This document shows positions 1 through 12,217 of a stretch of 64,000 bases of DNA, piece by piece. The stretch is from Sindora glabra (Eukaryota > Streptophyta > Magnoliopsida > Fabales > Fabaceae), in contig CM035236.1 in NCBI GenBank assembly GCA_020226215.1, forward strand, positions 8,933,001-8,997,000, given 5' to 3'. The notes beneath the pieces were generated by a model that did no database searches, had not been told where the DNA came from, and saw only the letters and a list, made by a program, of their open reading frames with translations. A program made the position numbers and the translations under genes. Numbering within the stretch: the first letter of the stretch is position 1; each line of letters starts with the position of its first letter.

Positions 1-312
1 ATATGAACCCAACACTCAAGTAAAAAAAGGGGGAAACCTCAAAAGTATGAACTGTTTTGAACTATTCATATGCATCACTCAGAAAAATGGAAATGCAAGA
101 TGTTGTCATGACAATCTTGAAGGGCAAAGACACATGGTGTATTAGTGTGTGGGCATGCACCACATAGGCAATAAAGCATCTATCCTTATGCTTCAATAAG
201 GCTAAACCTTGTTCAAAAATAAACTTAACTTCAGATTAGATAGTACAGTAGGAACATGAATTAAATACATGATTAATTGTTTAGAAATTCAGCACTGAGA
301 CAGCTAAGGTAC
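1..312 (-). other. Intron 1 of the DNA polymerase alpha gene (partial)
   Basis: The sequence left of the exon 1 donor (GT at 312-311 on the minus strand) shows no reading frame matching the expected next block of the protein. It is best read as intron that continues past the window edge. Confidence 0.6.
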
Positions 313-1497
313 CTTCCCGAATAAATATAATGTGCCCATGTTAGCTCCGTAGGACTCTTCATGGGCGTCAAGTATGTAGAAAGGAAGTGAACCATCTTCC
401 TCCAAATTAAATTCTGAATTTTCTTCAGGGTTCGAAGCATAACTTGCCTCCTTTGTATCAGAGAAATCAATATCCCCCCCATTCCTTGCAGCCTGCCAAC
501 CAGCAGTGGCACTCAGTCCTGGATCCTCCTCAACTTTAATTTTTGCATTCAATGTAAACACTTCCTTCTTCGCTGCAGGCTTTGCTTCTATTTCAACACC
601 ATTAAGCATTTTCTCCTCAGTTACAACTCCATTAATAGGACAATCAGGTGATTGCATGATTGATGCCTGGCCATTTTCACATTTGACAATTTTTGCATCG
701 CCTAAATCTTCACCACATCCTTTATCTCTTCTTGCTTCGCAGATTACCTCAGTGTCCAAACCACAACCATCACTTTCTAACACCTTGGCCGACTCAACTT
801 CACTTCCGGCAACAGCATCAGGCAATAAAGTATGTCCCGCCAAATCAGGAGTCCCAAATGATGGTTTCTCAACCTTAAAATTATTAATGGGCGCAATGTC
901 ACTCGCGCCAGACGTTGATTTTGTTTGCCTCCTTCTACGCCTTTGTCTGTCACTCTCATCCGGTGCAAACTCCGCAATGACATCATCAACTATACTATCA
1001 CAAGAACTCCCCTTCCCTTTGTCATCCCTGCTTTTCTTAAAAACTGTCGAAGTGAACATCGATGACAATCTCTGCCCTCCCATCATCGCCGCCGCATTAG
1101 AGAGGGAAGAATTTGGTTTTTTAGGCTGCGGATCTTTCTTCTCCACCTTCTTCCTTTTCGGCCTCTCCGATTCACCATCTGATTCATCGGACGAAAGAGT
1201 GAATCCAGCTTTTGACCAATCCTCTTCCTCACCTTCGTCGCCGTAGCCAAGGCCGTCATCATCAACGATGAAGCTTCTCGCTTCTTCCCGACGCTTGGCA
1301 ACAAGAGCATCATACTCGTCCTCGGCAACGGTGTCATATATAGGGTTTTCCAACTTGATTTGAAATCCACCACCATCGGAACGGCGACCCCCACCACTGC
1401 GAAGAGCTTTTAGGCGTTCCAATGCTCCAGCACGTGCAGAGGCCTCAGCACCTCTACCTCTTCTCCTCCCGGCGGTGATTGGCTGTTCATCTGCCAT
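313..1497 (-). CDS. POLA: DNA polymerase alpha catalytic subunit, first coding exon (partial gene)
   Basis: This is the 5' coding exon (395 codons) of the catalytic subunit of DNA polymerase alpha, which with primase starts Okazaki fragments and leading strands in the nucleus; the Arabidopsis orthologue is ICU2. The N-terminal family domain is plain: a basic start, ALERLKALRSGG, then KLENPIYDTVAEDEYDALV and the acidic FIVDDDGLGYGDEGEEEDW. A Lys-rich, NLS-like stretch (RPKRKKVEKK) and a low-complexity linker follow. The exon ends ...TLYLFGK at an AAG|GTACCT donor (intron from 312 leftwards), where the Arabidopsis protein continues with the same LYLFGK block. The polymerase domains lie outside the window. 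I chose the ATG at 1497 over an in-frame ATG four codons upstream (1509) because MADEQ fits the family better; this is not decisive. I saw no second exon in 1-312. Confidence 0.93.
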
Positions 1498-1591
1498 TCT
1501 CACTCCCACTCTCGGTCACTGTCCAGAATACGATGCTCAAGAGTCAAGACCCATCAGAAAAATATCAAGAGTGAGGTGTTTTAAAAGAAAA

Positions 1592-1620
1592 GCGCGGGAA
1601 AACATGCTAGTTTTGGCGCC
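1592..1620. promoter_or_regulatory. Two E2F-type sites upstream of DNA polymerase alpha
   Basis: GCGCGGGAAAA (1592-1602, reverse complement TTTTCCCGCGC) and TTTTGGCGCC (1611-1620) both fit the plant E2F consensus TTTSSCGS. They lie 95-123 bp upstream of the ATG at 1497. E2F control of replication genes at G1/S is well established in plants, so these fit S-phase transcription of this gene. The sites are seen; the function is inferred. Confidence 0.75.
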
Positions 1621-1657
1621 ATAGACTTAGGCGTCATTTGGAAGGAGACTAATCAAT

Positions 1658-1676
1658 CGTCGTCGTCGTCGTCGTC
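1658..1676. repeat. CGT trinucleotide microsatellite
   Basis: About six CGT units in the distal promoter region of the polymerase alpha gene, within a short GC-richer patch. Confidence 0.85.
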
Positions 1677-3512
1677 AATATCAACGGAGGAAACCACCAA
1701 ATCACTTCCCAAAAAACTCGGTTAAGATCAAGGGTCGAAATGTTTTCGTACATTAATATTAATCTAATATCAATTTCAAAAATTTTACCACTCAAATTAA
1801 TATTGAAAGAATTTTTTACATTGATGTTAAATTAATATAAAAAAATTTCCAATATTAATTTAACGTATATCACATCTTTTACCTATGGTTGGTTGAAAGA
1901 AAAATAGGAAAAAAATTAAAAATTAGTTTAAAATTAAAAAAATAAAATTTAAAAATTTTTATGCAAAAAAATAATGTAATCAAATTTTTTCTATTTATTT
2001 TCCCTCAAAATAAGTAAAAGAAAATTTTAAAATTTAAACTTTTCTATCATTTTTCTTCTCTTTCTTCTCAATCAAACAAGGATTGGGTAGCAATTTGATG
2101 ATTTCCTCGAATCAATATTAACTAAATTGAATTCTTTAAAGAGTAAAGTAAGATATTAAAGATGTAAATAATTATAATTTTAAAAATTATTTTTTAATTT
2201 GATTATTATTTATTTAATTTTAAATCATTAATTTTTATTAAAAATTACAATATCTCATCTTACATTCTAAAATATATTTTGTACTTTAAAAAATGAAATT
2301 CATAATCAATCAATTATTTATCTATCTATTTATTTATCCATTCAAACTATTAAAATATAATTTTTAGTCCAAGTGTCATTTTCTAATAGAATAGCTCTTT
2401 CATAGCCAAAATAAAAATTAGGATATAGATACCTTGATTAATTAACTAATTAATACATGACATATGATATATATAAATAATTAAATAAATTAAATTATGA
2501 CACATGAATAAAAAATAACTAGTTGATAAATTTATTTATAGTTTTAATTTTACCCCACACTCATCAAGAAATTATATTTTCCTCCCTCCCTTAAATTTTT
2601 TATACTTCATTAATTAGTTTAAATAATTTTATTTTAATTCTATATACACATAATCATGAAAATCCAATTCTAACTCTTATTTTTTTATTTGGTCTTAACA
2701 AAATTTAAATATTTAAGTAACAATACATCAAATAAATCTTTCAAATAATAAAATAAAATATTGATTATTTGAAGATAAAACAAATTAAGTACATTGTTAC
2801 ATAAATTAAATTAAAAATTTTGAAAAATAAAAATTTTAAATTAAGTACATTATTTAGAAAACTTGAAAACAATACATTATGAAATATAAGTTCTAAATGT
2901 TATTTAATGGTTAGTTGAATAACGTAAGTTTAGTACTTTTAATTTAATTTTATGGATATCCAACTAAGAAAATCTAACCCCATTTCTTATTTTTTTTATT
3001 TGAGCTTACAAAAAATTTAAATAGTAACAATAATATGTGAAATAAAACTTTCAATTAAAAATAAATTATTAATTATTTAAACATGATTTCAAATAAGAAA
3101 TTAAACGTGTTATTTAAAATATATTATCATAAATAAATAGAGTTCAAAATAAAAAGTTAAAAAAAATTAAACTCATACCTCTTTCATAAATTATTATATT
3201 TATATGATTAACCTTATATTATAATTTTGATAGCCAAATGAAATTTGTAAAAAAATAAATTAAAATATGAAATTTATGATTTTTTATAGTTTAATAAATA
3301 TTAAAAAAAATAGTACTGATTAGTTACCTTGAATTATGGAGTTTGGAAGTGAATTTTGTAGAAAGTAAAATGAAACATGAGAATTTTAATTTTTTAAATA
3401 TAAAGAATTTATAAAATTAATATCAAATAATTATCTTAAATTGTATGATTTGTTGAATGATTTAAAAGATTAAATTTATTTTAATAATAATTTATAAATT
3501 TTTTATGATCCA
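1677..3512. other. AT-rich intergenic DNA without a recognised gene
   Basis: Very AT-rich sequence with stops in all frames. Short words such as CATTGATGTTAAATTAATAT recur around 1750-1870, suggesting a small decayed repeat, but I could not define its ends. Confidence 0.6.
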
Positions 3513-6025
3513 TGTATTAGCCTTAAGGCTTCATGTGATGAGTTTTGATGATAACAAATAAGTGTTGCAATAACATTGTATATCTTGTACTGAATTGATA
3601 AGCTTTAATAGACATACTATGTTATAGTTGATGCAAATATATAGTATGATGATTATACTTGTCATTATATATGCATGATGACAAATGAATGTTATAATAA
3701 AATTATATTTCTTTATACCAAAATGTTATAAAATACTCAATAGACATGCTATACTATGGTTAAAATAACAATATTTGATAATATGCTTAAAGAATGATAT
3801 TTTATACAAGCATTACTAAGCATATAATTAATCAAGATATATAAAAGGATGATTATGCATGTTCTTGTGCTAATTGATTTTATATGAATCATGCATATCA
3901 ATATCTTCATATATTAGATTGGACTAACTATATTGTTTGCAAGGTTAATGAACTTGTATATAGGAAAGTCCAAGATGAAGAAAAGTGAGCATTGGAGCAA
4001 ATGAATAGAAGATCACATTATACTCAACTCAAATAATAAGGAAGAAAGACAAGAAAGGAGATGTGATCCAAGCATTAAAGGTTGAGAAGATTAAAGTATT
4101 TGAAAGCTTGGAAGCATCAAGAAAGTCAAGGAACTTCATTGGTATAATATCTCACTTTAGGCTTAGACTTTCTTATAAAATAGAGTATTTCATGATAAAG
4201 AGCTCAAACATATTTTTCATAATCTTAGCTTGATCAAAATTCTTTAAAAGATAACCCACAATCATGTTTTTACAAGATAGCTTATGAGGACATTTCAAAA
4301 ACTAATGAGATATGAGTTTTTTATGTTTTCAATTTTGACCTTTGGTCATTCTCTCAATCATATCTCATAAAATACTCATGATTTTACTGTCAAACTTTTT
4401 CCATATGAAAATAGACTCAATGAGCTTTCCATGGACTTATCATTTGCTTAAAATGATCAATATATGAAAGAGTTATGATCTCTTCAAATTGAGTCTAAAA
4501 ACTAGCTTTTTGCATGATAATCATTTTTGATGCGTGCTCATTGTTTTGATCATATCTTGAAAAATACAAAATGATATGAGCATGAAATTATTTTTATGTG
4601 AAAATATACTCAAAGGGCTTTCTATGGACGGGTCATTTGCTTAAAATGACTAATATATGAAAAAGTTGTGAATTTTACAAATTAAGTCTTAAAATCATAT
4701 TTTTACTGATTCACTGTTTCTGATCTTTGCTCATTTTTTTGAACATATCTTAAAAATTACATCAGGTATAAGCATGAAACTAGTCTTATTTGAAAGCATA
4801 CTCAATTATCTTTCCAATGATAGGTCATTTGCTTAAAAGAGACTTAAAATGAAGAAGTTATGACCTTTTAAAGTTAAGTTTGTATTTTTACCTGGGTGAA
4901 TCGATTCCAAGCATCCAAAGAGCAAACTGGTTTGCCCAAATCGATTCCTGAATCGAATCCAGCCATTCTAGTGCACGAATAATGGCTAGTAATGGCTAGT
5001 TTTTATTCCTAATAACCCCAAACGACTACAATACTCTATGGGCTTCATATATAAGCTAAGAAACACGAAATACAAAGATGAGAGAGCCTAAACATCAATT
5101 GTAAATATCATTTTACATCCTTCTTCATCCAAATCATGATTTGAGCTTAAATTTCTGAAATTCTTCTATTCTTGGTGCTTCATTTGTATTATCCACTCTT
5201 TAAGAGAGTTTGTATCAATTGTTCTTCATCACATATCTTTTCCTAATTGTTAAGGGTGAGACATCCCTTGAAAAAATTTAGAGAGGGTGAGGTATCATTT
5301 GTAAAAGAGTTTTAGCTTAAGGAAGAGCAAGGATTGAAGGCTTCTTCAAGTGCCAATTGAAACTTGAAAGGATACTGAATTAACACAAGCTTGGAGAGCT
5401 TGGAGAGTGGATGTACACCTTAGTGAGGATATCCAAGGGAGAAACCACTATAAATCCTTGTGTTTGATCTCTCTACCCTTGCTCTTTATTTTTTCTGCAC
5501 CTTGCTCTGTTTTCTGGTTTTTCCTCTGCTCTATTTTTGTTGTTGCTGGTTATTAAATGCATTCTGTTGAAAAGCTTATGTTATCACTTGAGTAATTGAA
5601 TGGTTGAAAGAGAAATACTCCCACATTGATCTTGATGCTTGAATAATTGAAAAGAACTCCATTTATGATTATTTATCTATGCATAAACTTCATGATTATT
5701 TTATCTATGCATAGTTAATAACTAGTTAGATGAATTGTTCTTCAATATTGATCTTGTTGATTCAATAGCTAAAAAGAATTCAATTTATGCATTGGTTTCT
5801 TGATTCTTATTTATACATAATTGAATGAGTTACTTTGCACAAGTGAATTAAATTGTTATATCTTAAGTGCAAACATATTCATAAAGTGTCTTAGAAGTGT
5901 TTAAAGCAAAATTATTTTTATGACTTCCCAAAATAAAAAGCTTTTCAAAAAGAATTTGAAAAATAAGAAAAATTTTAAAAATACTCAATTCACCCCCTCT
6001 TGAATGTGGGTTGCCAAGGCCAACA
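3513..6025 (+). mobile_element. Solo LTR of a copia-like retrotransposon (LTR C)
   Basis: The block starts TGTATTAGCCTTAAGG and ends AAGGCCAACA, an imperfect terminal inverted pair with TG...CA ends. The first 50 bp carry TTTTGATGATAACAA and the last 60 bp carry AATTCACCCCCTCTTG, both familiar from long plant copia LTRs of the SIRE/Maximus kind. A TATA-like CATATATAAG lies at 5048-5057, followed by a transcribed-region-like stretch with GAAACCACTATAA. No primer-binding site follows 6025 and no gag/pol remains, so it reads as a solo LTR of about 2.5 kb. I found no clean target-site duplication, so the exact left edge is uncertain. Confidence 0.7.
4290..4960 (+). repeat. Three tandem ~193-bp degenerate repeats plus AATCGATTC motifs inside LTR C
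   Basis: The word CATTTGCTTAAAA recurs at 4441, 4634 and 4826, each preceded by a TGAAAATAGACTCAATGAGC-like block, giving a period of 192-193 bp. The array is followed by three AATCGATTC/AATCGAATC motifs between 4897 and 4960. The same module occurs inside LTR B (15700-16260). Confidence 0.8.
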
Positions 6026-7051
6026 CTATATATGAGTGAAAGATAATAAAAAGAAAATAATTAAAAATATAATTTTAAAATATAAGAAATTAAATTTTTT
6101 GCTTATTTTATATTTTAAATAAATCATGTATTTTTAGTGCTAATTTTTTTATTAACTAATCAAAAGCATCTTAATTTTATACAAAGTAATCTCAAATAAT
6201 ATGTACAATAAAAATTAAATATAAAATGTCAATGGACTTAAAATTTAATATTTATAAATGAATTGATTTTATAATATTATTATAAATTTAATATATAATA
6301 ATAGAATAAATTAAAGCCCTGGATGTGTAAATTACTTATTTAAATGATTAATTTTATATTGAATTTAGAATTATATAAAAAATTAAGATTACAAATATAA
6401 ATAGTATATTATAAATATTTCACTTATTTGATAAGTTTCTCACCATTTTATCTTAATAATTCATTTTGACATCATTAAAATCATATAACTATTATATTGT
6501 CATGAAGTCAAGGTATTAATAATCAAACTTTTACTTTGAGTATTATAAAATTATCCTTTCTAATATAATTACTATTCTTCTTTTTTTCATTTTTTCATTT
6601 TTTTCTTTCATCTTTTCCCTCTTTCTCCCCCTATGTCTCTGTAACTTTCTCCAATCACCTTTGTTTCCCGCTCTTCTCCCATACCAACACCTCTATCTCC
6701 CTCTTTTCTCTTATGCTGATGACTTTGGCTGGCAATTTCTTTTCTATTTTTTTTAATTGTGAGCCCTTTCTTCTTTCTCTATCAACTACCATCTACAAAA
6801 ACTCTTCTCTTTTCTCTTTTCGTTTCATTATTCTAATATTTTTAATCAAATAATTTCGCTTGTCCTTACGATTTGATTAATTTTACTAATGAAAAATCCC
6901 TCAAGGTTTGTTTGTACAGTTTGATTTTTATCTTTTTAGGTATTTTTTAGTCAAGGGCGAAAATAATATTTGCTTTTTCAATTGCATTTTAGTGACTTGC
7001 TTTTATGCTTCTGCTTTCCTCTATGTCCATATTCAACCCTTTCTTTATGAT
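6026..7051. other. AT-rich intergenic DNA
   Basis: No gene seen. A pyrimidine-rich stretch at about 6570-6800 (TCTTTTTTTC, CTCCCTCTTTTC runs) resembles the 5' leader of an LTR or gene but leads into no convincing reading frame; the short frame at 6908-7120 has no recognisable protein character. Confidence 0.5.
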
Positions 7052-7060
7052 CAAATTATA

Positions 7061-9398
7061 AAGTTAAATTATAATTTAATTCCTTATAATTTCCTATTCT
7101 TTTTAAATGGATTCCTATAATTTAATTGTTTCAAATTAGATATTTATACTTTCATTTAAATTCTAATTGGATTCATACTATTAATCTACCATCAATTTTA
7201 AATGACATGATAAATGATTTGTTGATTAAGCTTGAAATATGTTAATTTAGAGTTACTACGAAAACATTGCAAATACAATTTAAATTCTTATATTTTCATA
7301 ATTTTTTTAAATAGATATCTATAATTTTTTAAAATTTTTAATTAGGTTCCGATTAAATGGAAAAAAGAAGAGGAAAAATAATAAAGTATAATAATTAAAT
7401 TAAATTTTGAATATAATGTCATTGATATTGAGGTACACCAAAGACATATTAAATTATTAAAATAATATTTCCAATAAATTAGTAATAATTTACAATTTGA
7501 TCAACTAAAAATATTACATCATTTACTAAAATTTAAATTTACAGTTTGTCATAAATTAAAGTAAGATAATTATGCATTAAGTAGTTCAAATAAAGTACTA
7601 AAACTTTAAAGTAAGAAAAATAATTTATTTATTTTAATTTAAATATATTATTTTCCAATAATGTCAAATGCTTTAAGGAGAAAATTGATTTTGCATCCTT
7701 AAGCATATAATGTAAAGTGAATATAAGATGAATATATCAAGATATCCTTTTCACTACTTGTACAAATTGCATGTATGCACAAATATATTAAATTTGTCTC
7801 ATTTTTTTTAATATTCTATACTCTATAATCTAATTGATAAAATTTGAAAAAAAAAGGAAAAAATTAAAAAAAGAGTTTTCTCTATTCTTATTTACACAAA
7901 AATAAAATAAAAAAAATATTTTTTTCATTTGCTTAAATAGAAAAATAAGATAAAAAAATAAATTAAATTGAATGATAAATTTAATTACCTTTCAAACCAG
8001 ATTTTGAGTTAAAAAATCAAAGAAAAAATTATAACAATCCCATTTTCACTTATTTTTTACTTATATGTGTTAAGAAAGTATTTTGATGGGCTCCACTCAT
8101 TTTTTTCTCTTTTATCCATTCTCTATCTTACAATTAAATAAAAAAATTATTTTTTACATATTTTATTAAAAAAATCTTTCATTTTCCATAAAAACAAACA
8201 TAGGTTTAGAGATTGTTTGTTCTGTAATTGCTATTCATAATTATATCTTAGAAATACTTCTCAAATACCATTAAAAAATATGTGTTATCTCTTACAAAAT
8301 TATCATTAATTCACATTAACATATTTAAGCAAAGGATTTACATTATACTTTTAATTAAAAATTAATAAAAATTAGAATCATTCAATTGAAAAAATTTAAA
8401 GTAGAAGTATTTAGAAAAAAATTATAAAATTAGAAGAACTTGAAATGTAGTTTGGCCTTTTTTAAAAAAATGAAAATGATGTCAATACTAATTATGAAAG
8501 ATACCCAACTTGTACACATAAATGTAATAAATGAATTTCATCTATATTAATCTAAATATATGAAGTGCCAATAATGTCAATTGTATGTTATTATTTATAA
8601 GTAAAAATATATTCTCTAGGTCTTTGCCTATATGTTTTGTTGTTAGTGACAATAAAAGGTATAAAAAAATATATAACTAACAAAATGGATTAGATCTATC
8701 AAGCATGCATAATAAATGAATAAATTATTCAATATAAAAGATATATAATTTTATCTAATCAAGTAATAAAAATAATTATAGTTTTAATTTTTTAACTTAT
8801 TAAATTATTTTATTTTTAGCATAAAAATAAATTATTTATTCTTATTAGGAAGTTTTAGTACATTATTTATTTGAATTATTTAATATATATTTAGCTTATT
8901 TTAACTTATGACAAACTCTAAACTTTAATTTATTAAATGGTATAGTATTTTTAGTTAATTAAATTATAAATTATTAGTAGTTTATTAAAAATATTACTTA
9001 AATTATTTATTATGTCTTTAGTATACCTTGACATCAATGATACTAAATTTAAAATTTAAATTTAATTATTATACTTTATTATTTTTCTTTTCTCTTCTTT
9101 CTTATATTCATCAAGGACATAATTCAAATTTTTAGAAAGTATAGGAATTTATTCAAAAAATTCATGAAAATATAAAGACCTAAATTATATTTGTTATACT
9201 TATGTGACAATTAAGTTGGTATATTTCAAGCTTAGTTAGCAAATCATTTGTCACATTATTTAAAATTAACAACAAACTAATTGTAGGGACCCAATTAGAA
9301 ATTAAATGAAAATATAAATATCTAATTCAAAAATTTTAAACTATAAAAACCTATTTAGAAATATTAAGAAACTATAGAGATCTAGAATATAATTTAAC
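7061..9398. mobile_element. Non-autonomous MULE-like element with ~600-bp terminal inverted repeats
   Basis: The arms at about 7061-7660 and 8800-9398 are inverted copies of each other. For example, GTCATTGATATTGAGGTACACC near 7420 matches the reverse complement of the stretch near 9020-9040, and TTAAGCTTGAAATAT at about 7225 has its inverse near 9220. Both ends read GTTAAATTATA... inward. A 9-bp direct repeat CAAATTATA flanks the element (7052-7060 and 9399-9407), the size expected for Mutator-like transposons. The 1.1-kb core has no transposase frame, so it must have depended on another element. Confidence 0.75.
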
Positions 9399-9767
9399 CA
9401 AATTATAATTAATAGGTATGGTGGGAAATAAAGTTTCTTTTTTTGTATATAATTTTTTATGCTTTATAATGATATTAGATATTTTTCATTTTTTAAAGTG
9501 AATGTTTTTGTAAAAGTTAAAAGAAACTTGCTAATTTTTTAGTTAAAAGTACACAATCTATACCTAATCTTTCTAAGTCCAGCAAATTGGAAATTGATTT
9601 CCTATCCTTTACAATCTTCTATTTGCAGCAAGAATTATCAAATTTAGAATAAGTATGCTCCTCATTTTTTGAGAAAGAAATAGCATGGAAGTAATTTTTA
9701 TGTTTTAAAAACATATATACTAAATTTATTATCTTACATGTATTTTTGCTTGATGTTGAGGTATATG

Positions 9768-9893
9768 CAATGGCGAAAACAAAGAAGGTTAGGCTGGGCC
9801 CCGGCCCCTCCTTTTTTTCAAAATTTTATATATTATATATTATAAAAAATTATATTGCCCCCTCATATTTACATTTCTGCCTCTGCCATTAGG
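9768..9893. mobile_element. Possible small MITE relic
   Basis: About 125 bp begin CAATGGCGAAAACAAAG and end CTCTGCCATT, whose reverse complement starts AATGGCAGAGGCAG. GGGCCCCGGCCCC and GCCCCC stand out in the AT-rich background. It resembles short nonautonomous elements with AATGGCGGAGGCAG-type ends, but no target duplication was confirmed. Confidence 0.35.
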
Positions 9894-11198
9894 TGTATGG
9901 TGAAAACATAATTCTCAATGGATGGCATTCTTATTTGCAAAAGGAATTATGCAATTTGCCATAAAACTTTGATTCAATATTCCTCAAAAGTAATGGGAAA
10001 TAAACTAGAATTTTTAATATATCATCTCATATTTAATTAAGAGTATAACAATAAATATAACTGGATTAATACCATTCTATATTTCTATTTGTTTTAATTA
10101 TTTTCCTTTATTATACACTTAACGAAATTGTAAACCTAATCTCTAATTTGGAATAAACTAAAAGTCATGGGATGTTGTTGCATTTGATAAGTCAATATCT
10201 TTCAATGTTGAATCACAATACTTAATCAGCTAAGTAAGTTGGTGGTTTATTACTTCAATCATTGCTTCTTCCAACAACTTGCTTGAACTTATGCTTTTTT
10301 CATCTTTTTCTATCTAAAGTATAGATTCTATTTTTTTAAAAAATGTATTGCTTTTTGTATATGGCTAGAATTTGTAAGCATATATGTATTAGTGAAATAT
10401 TTATTTTCATATGACTAAACAAAGCCTTTTCTAAGCAATCGTATTTGTTCACTATAAGGAATAGCTTCACCATGGCTATTTCTAAATCAATATCAATATA
10501 ATTGATATTCACATGAATCTTAGTACTAAAGAAATATTGATTTCTTCAAACATATTAGGCTCCAATTAAGAATCTATAGGAAGTTTGAGAGGATTACAAA
10601 TATATTATAAGCTTAAATGCCTAGTTTGAGGAAAATTGGATATACAAAATGTACATATTTACACATAATAATTTACACATTGATTATCTTATCTACTCAC
10701 GTATAATTTAATTATTTATTCAATATTTTTATGCAATAATTTAACAACATTGAATTAACAATAAGATTAGTTAATGTAAAATTAAAAATAAAAAAACTAT
10801 GTTTGAAATTTAAACTTATCCATAAGAACTAAATAAAAAATTATAATAAAATTATATAAAAATATTGAATTAAAAAGTTATAATTTTTATCTAATTAAAA
10901 TTTTAAACTTATCTTGTAACAATTAAATAAAAACTTTTTACGGTATAATTATGTAAAGACAATCAATTAAAAAATGTTATGTTAATAGCGTGGCATTAGT
11001 TCCTTACTTTAATTTTGGTATTGATGTGAAAAGTTATGTGTTTTCACTTTTCCTATACCTTGCTTAAATAACTAACAAATGTTATATGATTTTGTGCTTT
11101 CTTTCTGCAAATTTTAAATTAGGTTATTAATAGAAAAGCCCTCACTAAGGTAGTTAGTAGATATCTTTGTAGCAATTCCTTCATTATGGAAAACAAGT
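9894..11198. other. AT-rich intergenic DNA before the LINE
   Basis: No gene seen. The last few hundred bases may be the LINE 5' untranslated region, but nothing marks its start. Confidence 0.4.
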
Positions 11199-12217
11199 TA
11201 TGGCATCAGGTGAAGCACTATACTTCCAACATTATCTAATAGGAGATCTTAAATCTCTAAATGTGAATGCCATGCAAGATGCAAGAGATCTATTACTAGA
11301 TTGGGAAAAGAATGAAGATGCACATTTCTAAGAAATTGGTGTATTAATGGTACATATTCTTAGTTCTAAAGTTATGAATAGAATAACTTTTAAGAACAAT
11401 TTACATAAATTCTGAGCCTTTGGAAAGAATCTTAGTATCTTAAATGTTTGCATTAATAAGTATATAGTTAGCTTTTCAACTAAAGAGCATTTAAAGCATA
11501 TCATAGAGGGTGCATGTTGGAATATCTTCAAAAAAAAATTTATAGTGAGGTATTGGAATATGACTCATAGTGCAGAAGATATAGTATTAGACATTATGCC
11601 TTTCCGAGTACAATTGCACAACATCCTTTCGGAATTTTATAGTGAAACAAATACGAGGAAAATTAAAGATGGATTAAGGATTGCCCTTGCCATGGAATAA
11701 CTTTTTATCAATGGAGGTTTATAGAAAGGCTTCCTATAGGTGAGAGTAGCTTTTTCAGTGTATAGATCTATCTTTATAGTAATGTGACTTCCTAAATCAC
11801 CCATTGAAAAGGCATGGGTAAAGTTCAAATATAAGAAATTACAACATTTTTGCTTTAGGTGTAGGATACTTAGTTATGAATAAAGAGAGTGTCATAACCC
11901 CTATGAATAAGGACCAAAATGTCCACAACGTAAGAGATAGTGGCCATGGTTACAAACAATACCTATTTATGACTAAGGTCCGATAGACTCTACACTCACA
12001 AGGAAAAGGGATATCATATTTCTTAATGGTTCAAGTGAACAACAAAATGCTGATTACTCAATTAGGAGCCACCTTTCTAATACACTTGAAAATGAACAAC
12101 ATAGGCATACAGGAGCTCCAAAGAATTTTTGTTAGTGAAGCCTCCTTAGAAATGAAATAAAAACCTATAAATAAGATAGAATCTAGTAGGACAAAAAAGA
12201 GGACTACACTAATTATG
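11199..12217 (+). pseudogene. LINE ORF1 remnant (DUF4283 / CCHC zinc-knuckle type)
   Basis: The plus-strand translation, broken by stops and frameshifts, keeps the landmarks of the nucleic-acid-binding ORF1 of plant L1-type LINEs: MASGEALYFQHYLIGDLKSL, then a DUF4283-like core (SFSTKEHLKHIIEGACWNIF..., ...IMPFRVQLHNILSEFYSE) and a decayed zinc knuckle (HFCFRCRILSYE...ECHNP) near 11850-11900. It stops where LTR A inserted, and the LINE resumes at 18814. The net length of the two LINE parts (about 5.5 kb) fits one element. It is non-functional. Confidence 0.7.

Noticed and set aside
506..1246. Long plus-strand open frame of 246 codons
   Set aside because: It is the antisense shadow of the polymerase alpha exon, whose minus-strand product matches a known family.
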